From NCBI RefSeq assembly GCF_905171765.1, contig NC_053390.1, positions 514,748,852 to 514,812,851 on the forward strand: 64,000 bases of DNA, in the 5' to 3' direction. This DNA is from Bufo bufo. Its lineage: Eukaryota > Chordata > Amphibia > Anura > Bufonidae. The notes beneath the pieces were generated by a model. That model made no database searches, was not told the DNA's origin, and worked only from the letters and a program-made list of their open reading frames with translations. A program made the position numbers and the translations under genes. Shown in pieces: positions 12,318 through 21,609 of the stretch. The first letter of the stretch is position 1. Each line of letters opens with the position of its first letter.

Positions 12318-13255
12318 CTGTTCAATGTCGGCGGTGATGGCAACGAGCCTTTTCTGAACCTCATCAGCATTCCAACTAGGTTATTCGTCAGATTAGGACC
12401 TGTGAGAAGGACATCATTAAGCGATACACCTTGATGTTTGGCACTTGAGTCGAAAACAACCCTAATTTGATTAGGTTTCCATGGGTGATACACTCCAAAT
12501 GAAGGCAAGTACCAGCACTCGTCGTTCTTCCCTAAGGATGGAGCTGGTTCTGCATGGTTGTTGCGGAATATTTTGACGATAAAGGCAACGATGTGTTCTC
12601 TCATCTCAGGCTTACTGTTCATGGTACGCTGAAGAGAGTTAAATCTAGACAGAGCTTGTTCCCTATTGTTCGGGAGTCTCACCCTGGTAGCTCGGAAGGG
12701 TAATGGAGAAACCGAGTGATTTGTTTCGTCTTTAAGGAACTCATTGTCCATTATCTTGATAAATTCTCTGTCCTCTACTGACAAAGCTACTTTATCATCG
12801 TCCTTGCTGGTATGAAAGACTAATCTTCCCAAGTTGTCGGCAAAGGGAGGAATGTCGTCAGGTGGTTGTATGAGGTCTGGAGGCTTCTCTTTCACCTCAT
12901 AGTGATGAGGGCAAGGCTTGATGCAAGTTGTGCGTCCATCTCTACGCACGTACGTTTTGAATGAGTGGATTTTTGGCTGATCCAAACATACATTTCCTAT
13001 GACTACCCATCCCAAGTCCAGTCTCTGGGCGTATGTTGCATAGTCGGGACCATTACACTGTTGACGCACCTTGTGTACCCTTAGATTGTCTCTGCCAAGC
13101 AGGAGTAGAATCTCGGCGTTGTTGTCCATAGGTGGGATAACGTTGGCTAGGTGCCTTAGGTGTGGATCGTGAAATGCAGCTTCCGGGGTAGGAATTTCAT
13201 CCCTATGGTTGGGTATTTGATCGCATTCGATCAGCGTCGGTAGAGGTATTTCCAC
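12299..13255 (-). pseudogene. BEL-1 pol: protease end and RT fingers
   Basis: 318 aa. The N-terminal part has LLLLGRDNLRVHK, the end of the A17 protease region, followed by YAQRLDLGWVVIG. The C-terminal part has VYHPWKPNQIRVVFDSSA and GVSLNDVLLTGPNL, RT blocks before the palm. It overlaps the preceding gag-protease frame by about 50 bases (13203-13255), so a frameshift lies there. Confidence 0.88.
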
Positions 13256-14036
13256 TGACGGAACAAGCGATGAATCCTTGTGCCCTCCTGCCGCTAGTCT
13301 CTATGCGACCCGAGCAGGTGTTTAAGATGTAGGGTTCTGATGGTCCCTTTATTCCAAAGGCTTCAAAGAATTTAGGTCCTGCTAGGGAACGGTTGCTTTG
13401 GTCGTCAATGACGGCATACATTTTTACTGCCTTTTCTGGTAGCCCCTCCGGGTAGACCTTGATTAGGCATATGCGGGCACAACATTTCTCACTCTGGCCC
13501 TCCCCACATACGTCCAAGCATGAGCAGGAAACAGCAGTGGCTGTGTTAGCGTGGTTCTGGGGCTCCCCGCCATTACTTTGAGCAGGACTGGTGGTGACAG
13601 CAGCCGGTGAATCCCTTGTGAGTGGAGTTGGGTGCATAGCTGAGGCATGTCTTTCACTATGACACTCCTCACACTTGATGATGGATTTACAGTCCTTAGC
13701 CATGTGCTCCAATGAAGCGCAGCACTTGAAACATACCCCAAGCTCGGTGAGGACTTTCTTGCGCTCCTGTATGGTTTTGGATCTAAATCCTCTGCATTTG
13801 TTCAGTGAGTGTGGTTTTTTATGAATGGGACATTCACGATTGAAGGCCTTGTCTCCCGATGAGGTAGTGTACTGTCTACCAGTGGGTACTGCAGATGATG
13901 GTAGGTTAGTCTTTCTAACATTCACAGTGTTCTTAAAGTCTCTGTGTTTATGCACAATAGTTTCATACCTTGATGATGGTGTCACTGATGCTGTAGTATT
14001 GAACTCCAGGAAGTCAAGGCTGGGGTCATTCCTCAT
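13203..14036 (-). pseudogene. BEL-1 gag C-terminus (zinc knuckle) and protease
   Basis: 277 aa. Residues about 101-135 have CFKC, an HMAKDC motif and a following CEEC...H cluster, the nucleic-acid-binding knuckles of BEL/Pao gag. Near residue 208 is IDDQSN, the catalytic Asp region of A17 peptidases. The frame is directly in phase with the 546-aa gag frame upstream and separated from it by a single TAG codon at 14037-14039, most simply a mutated sense codon, although stop readthrough cannot be excluded from one copy. Confidence 0.85.
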
Positions 14037-15677
14037 CTAGGACTGTTCATCGATGAATCTACAGAAATGAATAAATGGGGGAAAAGTGACGTCATGCACT
14101 CTTTTGTACCTTGAGACTGATGCCGCCCACTTCTCTTGCAGGCTGTATGGTAGCTTCACGATATTTGGGTTCACCCCATGGGCTGTATCCAGGTAGCACA
14201 GCCCGGACAGACGAGGGTCTGTTTTGGCGAGCTCCAGTTCCATGAGCAAATCACTTAAATCCTGAAGCTTGTGGACATCCTTGAGACTGATCTTGGGGAC
14301 GTTCTGCAGTCTCCTGAATAGTGCCTTCTCTATTGCTTCTGCACTGCCAAAGGTGCGTTCGAGTCTCTGCCAGGCTGCAGCGAGACCTGCTTCTGCTTGT
14401 CCCACATAGACAGTTCTAAGGCTCTTGATGCGATTTGTGGAGCCTGGGCCCAGCCAGTTGATCAAGAGGTCGAGCTCCTGCTCTGCGGTTAGGTTGAGGT
14501 TGGCGATGGCGGCTTTGAAGGTTGCCTTCCAGGCTCTGTAGCTCTCCGCACGGTCATCAAATTTTGAGAGACTGGTGTTAATTAGCCCTCTGCTCACCAT
14601 AAACCTGGCAAACTCAGACATATCTGATTTCTCACTGCTTGTTGCCATGACAACTTGTGATGCCCCTGGGGCGTATAGGCTGCGTGGCGTGAAAGGGTGA
14701 GATGCTTCCGGGTAGAATGATGTTGCTGCAGGGTTGAGCTGTGGTCTAGCCTCTGTAGATTCTGATGACTGCTGCTTGAGCTGTGGAGGTAGGCCAGGAA
14801 ACACCTGGTAGCCATCTTGCTGTAATAACTGCCCTTGAGAGAGCGCGTCTGGGCGACTGTTATTGGATTGCTCGGGTGCTGTGGGTGTCACTGGCACTGC
14901 AGGTAGAGCTGACTTGGAGGTTTCAGTGTTGTTGGCTTGGACAGTACTGCACACTGGGGGTGGTGCAGGTAACTGTTTCAGTACATAGTCGCTGGTGCGA
15001 TCAACTGGATCGTCTATCTCCTCTTGTGGTGAGCAGACTGAATCAAGGCCTTGGCTCAATGCTTGCTCAAGTAGTCTTACTTTTGCTAATGCGATTTCCT
15101 CTTCCCTCTCTGATTCAAGGATCTTTATTCGAGCCTCTGCTTCTGCCCTCTTGGCTTCTGCTTCTGCCCTCTTGGCTTCTGCCTCCGCTTCTGCCCTCTT
15201 GGCTTCTGCCTCCGCTTCTGCCTCCGCTTCTGCCCTCTTGGCCACCGCCTGTGCTTCTGCCCTCGCAAGGACTTCTTTTTCGGTGAAGGAACGCCTCACT
15301 TTGGATTGCTCTGCATTTATGCGGGCCTCTAGTAATCTGTCGCTCAGGGCGGAGCTTCTAGAGCATGATGATCTGTAGGACCGCGAGGAATGTTTGGATG
15401 AATGCGATCTGTGTGATCTGGTTTCTTGCAAATGAGAGATGCGGAGTTCCACTTTATCTTTAGCATCTAGCACCATGGCGTCTCTTTGTCTGTCTATTGA
15501 TTCTGCCTTGCACAATTCTGACGGGGCTTCTTCAATATTAGAGTCTTTTAGAAAGGTTATATACCTTGTGGACATTCTCTTGTATCTTTCATGGGCTGTG
15601 TTCAGCTGCCCGACGGCAACTTGTAAGCTGGTGGCATCGCCTGAGGAGGACTTAAGTCCTGATATGAGGGAGGACAC
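14037..15677 (-). pseudogene. BEL-1 gag N-terminal region with coiled coil
   Basis: 546 aa. Residues about 85-205 are strongly charged; the DNA at about 15140-15260 encodes tandem AEAEAKR units, an extended helix expected to form a coiled coil. A Pro/Gln-rich region follows, then the conserved gag core (KFDDRAESYRAWKATFKAAI onward), which aligns with the same block in BEL-2 (KFSDRPENYRAWRASFYNIT). It ends at the TAG at 14037-14039. The start at 15677 leaves a 178-bp leader from the 5' LTR. Antisense frames over the coiled-coil DNA are periodicity artefacts. Confidence 0.85.
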
Positions 15678-15855
15678 GCCGTGCTTCCCCTTAGGCTTAT
15701 GGGACGTGCACTGTTGCTGGGCAGATTTGCTGCGAGTGGGCCTGTTGCAGGGGAGGTTCCTGAGTGTGGCACTGGGCTCTGAGGGAACCTGTAGCCGGCA
15801 TTGGACATTCAGACGGATATTGACTGGGGTATAAGGCTTTAAGGCAGTTTTTGAC

Positions 15856-16370
15856 TATTCTGTCCCCACATGAAGGCGAATGAAGGTGTAACTGATAATG
15901 GCTTTGTGACTGTCCTACCTTCGTATCCAAGCAGTGGAGCAGACCGGACCGGCAGATGCTCAGGTTAGATGGATCCAGACGTAGACATGAGGATGCAATC
16001 AAACGTGGTTTATTTGATCCAGAGCAGTGACATACAGTGATGCAATACAGGAATGCAGTAGATGCTGTCATGCGGATGTCTTTTCTGAGGCTAACTGCTG
16101 AGGCAACTGATGGTCAAAAACTGATGCCTTCACAAGCCAAGGTGTGTGTCTCCAGTCACAAAGGATGCAGCACTGAAAAAGGCTACAGGAAGTGACCAGG
16201 CCCAAGGCTGCTAAAACCACGCCCAGAGATAAAACTTTATAGACAACGAACGAGGCGTGCAGCATACAAATTCCGGCCAGCAGATGGCAGCAGAGAACAA
16301 TAGACTTAAACAACATAGGTAAAACAAGAAATAATACAGTGCAGAAATTCAATATGAAAGGAACAGCACG
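15856..16370 (-). repeat. 5' LTR of BEL-1
   Basis: 515 bp, direct copy of 8797-9312. Both outermost dinucleotides are changed: on the minus strand it begins CGTGCTG instead of TGTGCTG and ends GAATA instead of GAACA. AATAAA (minus strand) is at 16009-16014. The flanking CAAGA at 16371-16375 fixes the outer boundary. Confidence 0.9.
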
Positions 16371-16427
16371 CAAGATAGCGAATTTGCTGCACAAAATCTG
16401 CAATTTTACGTGTGAACATACCCTTAA

Positions 16428-16768
16428 AGGGAACCTGTCACCGGGATTTTGTGTATAGAGCTGAGGAAATGGGTTGCTAGATGGCCGCTAGCACATCCGC
16501 AATACCCAGTCCCCATAGCTCTGTGTGCTTTTATTGTGTAAAAAAAAACGATTTGATACATATGAAAATTAACCTGAGATGAGTCCTGTATGTGAGATCA
16601 GTCAGGGACAGGACTCATCTCAGGTTAATTTGCATATGTATCAAATCGGTTTTTTTACACAATAAAAGCACACAGAGCTATGGGGACTGGGTATTGCGGA
16701 TGTGATAGCGGCCATCTAGCAACCCATGTCCTCAGCTCTATACACAAAATCCCGGTGACAGGTTCCCT
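16428..16768. mobile_element. Near-palindromic TTAA-flanked MITE
   Basis: 341 bp flanked by TTAA at 16424-16427 and 16769-16772. The left half (AGGGAACCTGTCACCGGGAT onward) is almost fully complementary to the right half, giving arms of about 150 bp around a short centre near 16580-16605. It has no coding capacity. The TTAA target suggests the piggyBac superfamily, though the ends do not begin CCC as is common there. It lies 54 bp from BEL-1 and 41 bp from the DIRS element. Confidence 0.85.
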
Positions 16769-16812
16769 TTAAGCACAGTGGTTCCTAGGTGCAAGGTAAA
16801 GCACCTGGTGAG

Positions 16813-17011
16813 AAGCGTCAATTTTGACGTAAATTTGTTTTCCCTTAGTCCTAACAGCAGCACAAGTGGGGTATTTGCCCCTGTGAAGCTGGTCAGGACA
16901 GGCGGAATTTTTAATGAACAAAAATTTCTGCCTAAGTATCCTAATTAGTAATTAACTAATTAAGCCCCTACCCCATATAACCCGGCCCCTAACTGGACGG
17001 GGTTGCTTTAT
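16813..17011. repeat. Inverted terminal repeat of DIRS, 3' side
   Basis: Begins AAGCGTCAATTTTGACGTAA. From TTAGTCCTAACAGCAGCACA onward it is the complement of the other end (to GGGGTTGC near 17006). The outer 40 bp are not mirrored at the opposite terminus, which has its own edge, GGTTAGGACGAAAGGGAAG. Confidence 0.9.
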
Positions 17012-17054
17012 AACAAGTAACAGATAATAAATCACACAAGGGGAGTGAAATTTG

Positions 17055-17137
17055 TGTGCTGCTGTTAGGACTAAGGGAAAACAAATTTACGTCAAAATTG
17101 ACGCTTCCCTTTCATCCTAACCAGCAGCACAAGTGGG
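17055..17137. repeat. Internal complementary region (ICR) of DIRS
   Basis: The left part (GTGTGCTGCTGTTAGGACTA through TTGACGC) is the complement of the 3'-side terminus 16814-16865. The right part (CTTCCCTTTCATCCTAACCA onward) is the complement of the 5'-side terminus ending at 23467. In DIRS1 this region is thought to template joining of the two ends into a circle. One mismatch (CAT versus CGT) is visible against the right terminus. Confidence 0.88.
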
Positions 17138-17186
17138 GAAGTAGCAAGAAATCTCACCCAAATTGGGAGGGCTCCCTACTCCCCTC

Positions 17187-18182
17187 TTAGGAGAGGGCGG
17201 CACTTAAAACGGATTGTCCAAAGGCCATTCCCTCCGCTCGTCTGGCCTCTAGACGATAATGTGAGATGAAGGTGTTCAGAGAACTCCAAGAAGCGGCTGC
17301 ACAAATCTGGTCTAAAGGGACCAGTTTCTTTTCAGCATAAGAGGTGGATACAGCCCTGGTAGAATGGGCGGAGACAAAGGAAGGAGGCGTCAAGTCTTGG
17401 GACAGAAAAGCCAGACGGATTGCTTCTTTAATCCACCTGCTCAGAGTGGTTTTGGAGGCCTTCAGACCCCTATTCTTCCCTGAATAGGTCAGAAGGAGGT
17501 TTTCCGATCTTCTAAAATCGCTTGTTCTGTCCAAATACACCCTAAGACCTCTTGAGATGTCCAATGTACGGAGCCTTTCTTCCTTGGGAGAAGACGCAGC
17601 CGGTAAAAAAGTGGGTAGACCTATCATCTGATTGATATTGGAAAAGGTAGGAACCTTTGGCAAAAAGGTTGTCAAAAACCTTAACAGGACCTTGTCCTGA
17701 AGGAATTTTAAATAGGGCTCAGAAGCCCCCAGAGCCTGAAGTCCCCCAACTCTCTTAGCTGATGTGATAGCCAGTAAGAAGATGATCTTTAGAGATAAGA
17801 ACTTCAAGTCTACCTCATTCAAAGGCTCAAAAGGGGGAACACATAACCCTTTTAGAACCACTGTTAAATCCCACTGCGGGATTGGTCTCAAGATTCTGGG
17901 TTTAAGCCTATCGGCTCCCTTCAGGAACCTCTTGATTAGGTGGTCCTGAGAAATCGGTCTGCTAAGGCATGCCGATAAGGCAGAGACGTGAGCTCTGAGT
18001 GTAGATGGGCTTAGACCCTTGTCTAGACCATCCTGGAGGAATTGTAGAATAGCGGAGAGAGGAGGGTCTGAGGCAACTACCTCTCTGTCATTACACCATT
18101 GCAGGAATATTCTGTAGATTCTAGAATACTTTTTGCTTGTAGATTCCGCTCTGGAGTGAGAGATTGTTCTCAAGACCTCCAC
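17187..18182 (-). CDS. DIRS tyrosine recombinase
   Basis: 331 aa. Carries out integration of the circular cDNA by site-specific recombination, in place of a DDE integrase. The N-terminal part resembles a core-binding helical domain (HSRAESTSKKYSRIYRIFLQ). Catalytic residues visible are an Arg in SAKRVGGL near residue 143, the H-x-x-R box HSTR at 273-276 and a Tyr at about 309 in FISHYRL. The frame is uninterrupted and overlaps the end of the RT frame by 62 bases in another frame, as usual for DIRS. The stop lies about 50 bp from the ICR. Confidence 0.93.
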   Translation of the reverse strand: MEVLRTISHSRAESTSKKYSRIYRIFLQWCNDREVVASDPPLSAILQFLQDGLDKGLSPSTLRAHVSALSACLSRPISQDHLIKRFLKGADRLKPRILRPIPQWDLTVVLKGLCVPPFEPLNEVDLKFLSLKIIFLLAITSAKRVGGLQALGASEPYLKFLQDKVLLRFLTTFLPKVPTFSNINQMIGLPTFLPAASSPKEERLRTLDISRGLRVYLDRTSDFRRSENLLLTYSGKNRGLKASKTTLSRWIKEAIRLAFLSQDLTPPSFVSAHSTRAVSTSYAEKKLVPLDQICAAASWSSLNTFISHYRLEARRAEGMAFGQSVLSAALS

Positions 18183-20169
18183 AGAACCCTCTAGCTTCTA
18201 GAAGGGACCTGTCAATCTCCAGGCTGTCAGATTGAGCCTCCTTCAGATCTAGACAGAGACCTGTGTCCTGATACACAAGGTCCTGTATTAGGGGAAGTCT
18301 CCAATAAATGCCCTGACTCATCTGCATGAGCTGGGTGAACCAAGACCTCTTCGGCCAGAATGGCATGATGGCACTCACCGAGGTCTGGTCTTGCTTGATC
18401 TTCATCAATACCCTCGGTATCATGGAAATTGGAGGGAAGATATATGCCAGCCTGAACCTCCAAGTTATGGACAGAGCGTCTATCGCTACCGGGTTGTCCT
18501 CCCTGTAAAGGGAACAGAACTTGCTCACCTTGGCGTTCAATCGGGTAGCCATCTGGTCGATTTCCGGGGTACCCCACAGCTGGACTATCATGGAGAAGAT
18601 ACTCTTGTTCAGGGACCATTCTCCTGGAACCGGTAGGCCCCGACTCAGGCGATCTGCCACCACATTGAGATCTCCTTTGATATGGACTGCCATTATGTGG
18701 GATAGGTTGATCTCTGCCCAAGAGAGAATAGAACCCACCTCCCTCAGGAGGGTTTGGGATTTCGTCCCTCCCTGTCTGTTCAGGTAAGCGACCACAGTTG
18801 TGTTGTATGTCCGGACTCTCACCGCCTGACCGCGGATGAGAGGAGCAAAATGAAGGAGGGCTAGTTTGACCGCTCTCAGCTCTCTCCAGTTGGATGAGAG
18901 GATTTTCTCCTGGGGATTCCAAGTACCTCGTACTGGGTTGTCCTCCAGATGGGCTCCCCAGCCCAGCAGGGAAGCGTCTGTGGTCAACGTGATCCAACGA
19001 GGTTGAACCAGAGACATCCCATCTTTTAGGTTCTTCCACCACTTGAGCGAAGAATGGACTTCTACCGACAGGGAGTGCATTCTGTCTAGGTCTTTGGGCT
19101 TGCGACTCCAAGCTGCTAAGACCTCCTCCTGAAGTGGGCGTAAGTGCCATAAGGCCCAAGGAACTGCCTCTGCAGATGCTGACATGTGGCCTAACATCCT
19201 CATAAGAACACTTATGGAGACTCGTCTGGGTGGTATAAGAGACTGTGCAGCTTTTATTACTCTGTCCCTCCTCTGTGGGGACAGGTACAGGGTCATCAGT
19301 TGTGAATCGATCACAAACCCCAAGAACATTCTCGTGGTTGACGGGACTAAGTGCGACTTGTCCCAATTTATCAGCCAACCCAAACCCTGGAGAATCTGGA
19401 GAGCTTGTTGAAGCTGACTCTGCAGGACGTCTGCGTTTGCGGCTTTTAAAAGCCAATCGTCCAAGTACGGTACGACCTCTAGCCCAAGAAGTCTTAAATG
19501 GGCAACCACAGGAGCCACTACCTTTGTGAAGGTGTGCGGAGCTGAGGATATGCCGAAGGGCAATACAGCAAACTGGTAGTGCTTCGCTACCCCTTGCAAG
19601 GCCACAGCAACTCTGAGATATTTCCTGTGTGCTGGGTAGATGGGAACATGAAGGTAAGCATCCTTCAGGTCTATAGTTACCATCATATCTCCTGGGTTCA
19701 GGATGTTTAGTACAGAGCGAATGGTTTCCATCCGGAAACGCTTCTTCCTGATGAAACGATTTAAGTAACGTAAATCGATGATCATCCGCCAGTCTCCTGA
19801 TGGTTTTGGTACCAGAAAGATGGGAGAATAAACCCCCTGCCACCATTCGCGAGGAGGAACCTCCTCTAATGCTCCTTTCCGTATATACTGGAGAACCGAG
19901 TCTTCCAGGATTGAATGTTTGTCGGGTGCTAAAGTCCTTGTTAGGACGAACTTGTCCCGAGGAAGGGAAATTAAATCTATTTTGTACCCTGATGCTATCA
20001 CCTGTAGCACCCAAGGGTCTGGAATTTTTTGCATCCAAAAACTTTTGAATAAACTCAAACGTCCACCGACTGGGGGACTGAAAACTGGTCCTTCCTCTGG
20101 AACACCGGGGGGTGGGGAAGGGGAATAGATGGGCTGTAGAGAGTCATAGATCAGCCCTGCGGTTTCCAC
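18121..20169 (-). CDS. DIRS reverse transcriptase / RNase H
   Basis: 682 aa, uninterrupted. RT blocks in order: IFLVPKPSGDWRMIIDLRYL (about 117-136), VTIDLKDAYLHVP (about 163-175), and the active site YLDD at 235-238 (PYLDDWLL). An RNase H domain begins near residue 393 with LTTDASLLGWGAH and continues through NWRELRAVKLALLHF. About 150 further residues follow; DIRS elements often have a methyltransferase-like domain here, but I cannot identify its motifs. The gag frame overlaps its start by 26 bases. A second long frame on the same strand (18227-20038) is a shadow. Confidence 0.93.
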   Translation of the reverse strand: METAGLIYDSLQPIYSPSPPPGVPEEGPVFSPPVGGRLSLFKSFWMQKIPDPWVLQVIASGYKIDLISLPRDKFVLTRTLAPDKHSILEDSVLQYIRKGALEEVPPREWWQGVYSPIFLVPKPSGDWRMIIDLRYLNRFIRKKRFRMETIRSVLNILNPGDMMVTIDLKDAYLHVPIYPAHRKYLRVAVALQGVAKHYQFAVLPFGISSAPHTFTKVVAPVVAHLRLLGLEVVPYLDDWLLKAANADVLQSQLQQALQILQGLGWLINWDKSHLVPSTTRMFLGFVIDSQLMTLYLSPQRRDRVIKAAQSLIPPRRVSISVLMRMLGHMSASAEAVPWALWHLRPLQEEVLAAWSRKPKDLDRMHSLSVEVHSSLKWWKNLKDGMSLVQPRWITLTTDASLLGWGAHLEDNPVRGTWNPQEKILSSNWRELRAVKLALLHFAPLIRGQAVRVRTYNTTVVAYLNRQGGTKSQTLLREVGSILSWAEINLSHIMAVHIKGDLNVVADRLSRGLPVPGEWSLNKSIFSMIVQLWGTPEIDQMATRLNAKVSKFCSLYREDNPVAIDALSITWRFRLAYIFPPISMIPRVLMKIKQDQTSVSAIMPFWPKRSWFTQLMQMSQGIYWRLPLIQDLVYQDTGLCLDLKEAQSDSLEIDRSLLEARGFCGGLENNLSLQSGIYKQKVF

Positions 20170-21348
20170 GACCGCGACCCTTACCTCTCTTACTACCTTC
20201 AGAACGCCTCTGGGTTCTATCTCCCCCCTGAAATCTTCCTCCTCCTCTATCTCTTCCTCGACCCCGAAAGGACTGCTGGGGGAGGGATTTACCTTTCTTG
20301 TCCGCTAAGTTCTCCATGAGAGAATCTAATTCAGAACCGAACAATCTACCCGGTTCATAGGGAAGGGAGCAAAGGTTAAACTTGGACGTGTTGTCCGCCG
20401 CCCATGGTTTTAACCAGAGTGGGCGCCTGCTGGCTGAAGAAAGCGCCATAGATTTGGCCGCTAATTTTAATTGTTGTTGGGAGGAATCTGATAAGAAATC
20501 AATCCCCAGTAAGAGTCTTAAATTGGTCCAGGATGTCGTCCTGGGCAACCCCGGAATCCAAGTCCGATTGGATTCTGAGAGTGCGCGCACAGATAAACTC
20601 TGATACTTCAGAGCACGCTATAGAAACCGAGGCAGAGACGGAGGCAGCCGAGTAGTTGCGTCTAAGCGTGCACTCTGCTTGTCTGTCTAGGGGGTCCTTT
20701 AGGTTGCTGCCGTCGTCTGAGGGGACTAGAGTTCTTTTGGAGAGCTTCGATATGGCCATATCCACCTTTGGAGGTGGAACCCAGACTAAAGAATCCGCAT
20801 TCTGTAGAGGGAACATTAGTTTAAACCTCTTTGTTAAAACTGGACCCTTCTCCGGGTGTTTCCACTCGGTTGCCATTAATTTCTTTAAAGACTCGTCCAC
20901 TTAAAAAGGCCCTTGGCCCCCTAGAGGGGGACTGTGGAGCTTCCCCTTGCTCAACATCATGGTCCCTCGACCTGATGGAGCGTAACAGTCTTTGAGTTTT
21001 TTCGGCCGGAAAGAGGAAGGCCGAATTCTCTTCCTCAGAGGAAGAATTATCCTCAATGGAAATGAATTCTTCAGACATGGGTACAGGACCAGGAGAAGCC
21101 TGTCTGGGTCTCTTGTTAGAGACTGCTCCCTTGATCTCGGCAATGGACGTATCCATGAACTGCTTCATCCAGGAAAACATCTCCACCACCGTTGGTTCTG
21201 GGTCCGTTGGTCTGGGTCGGCAGCCTGGACATCGGTGGAATTCGTACGAATCCGGCAATGGGGTGCTGCAGCTGGAGCAGGCGAGATGTTTCTGCTTGTG
21301 AGTGGATTTGCCTAAGAAACAGTCAACAGGATAAGAATTTGGACCCAA
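20144..21348 (-). pseudogene. DIRS gag-like protein, frameshifted
   Basis: Three overlapping frames give one product region: 20821-21348 (175 aa, with CSSCSTPLPDSYEFHRCPGC, a possible C4 finger near residues 25-44, then acidic Ser-rich sequence), 20499-20900 (133 aa, with KRFKLMFPLQNADSLVWVPP) and 20144-20590 (148 aa, ending in an RGRGRDRGGGRF basic tail fit for RNA binding). Frame changes lie near 20.87 and 20.52 kb. This would be the structural protein of the DIRS particle. Because RT and recombinase are intact, gag is the visible coding defect. Confidence 0.8.
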
Positions 21349-21609
21349 AAATGGCTCTAAAAAGAGAGCACTACCTTACCATGAGGTGGCGATGCCATCT
21401 TAGAAAGAAAAAGCAAGGTGACTTCAAGGAACTTCCTGAGCGCAGGAGTAGCCAAACAGCAGAAGTCAGTTGAGCTCAGAAAACTGAGAGCAACACTGAC
21501 CTGCCTCACACAGGTGCCCTAAATAGTGCAAGGGGGAGGAGCTATAGTCACTCCCCCACCCTGGGGGTGAATCTCCAGAGTTAAAATCGCAACTTTAATA
21601 AAAATAATA
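21349..21609 (-). other. DIRS 5' leader, part before the Tc1 insertion
   Basis: Lies between the gag start and the Tc1 insertion. No further coding motif. Contains short gag-proximal frames without recognisable domains and the TA target (21608-21609) used by Tc1. Confidence 0.5.

Larger units (their letters stand above)
8797..16370 (-). mobile_element. BEL/Pao LTR retrotransposon (BEL-1), full length, decayed
   Basis: Two LTRs (8797-9312 and 15856-16370) in direct orientation flank gag-pol read on the minus strand. The 5-bp target duplication CAAGA is at 8792-8796 and 16371-16375. Domain order is gag with zinc knuckle, A17-type aspartic protease, RT, RNase H and integrase, the BEL/Pao order without an envelope. 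A polypurine tract, GGGGAG, abuts the 3' LTR start TGTGCTG on the minus strand. The LTRs differ at about 11 of 515 positions by my reading, so insertion is fairly recent, yet pol carries several frameshifts and gag an in-frame TAG. Confidence 0.93.

Noticed and set aside
14783..15378. Plus-strand frames of 167 and 127 aa rich in Leu/Ser/Ala
   Set aside because: Antisense to the AEAEAKR-coding repeat of BEL-1 gag; shadow frames.
18227..20038. 603-aa minus-strand frame overlapping the DIRS RT
   Set aside because: Out of phase with the RT frame that carries all motifs; Arg/Ser/Gly-rich composition of a shadow.
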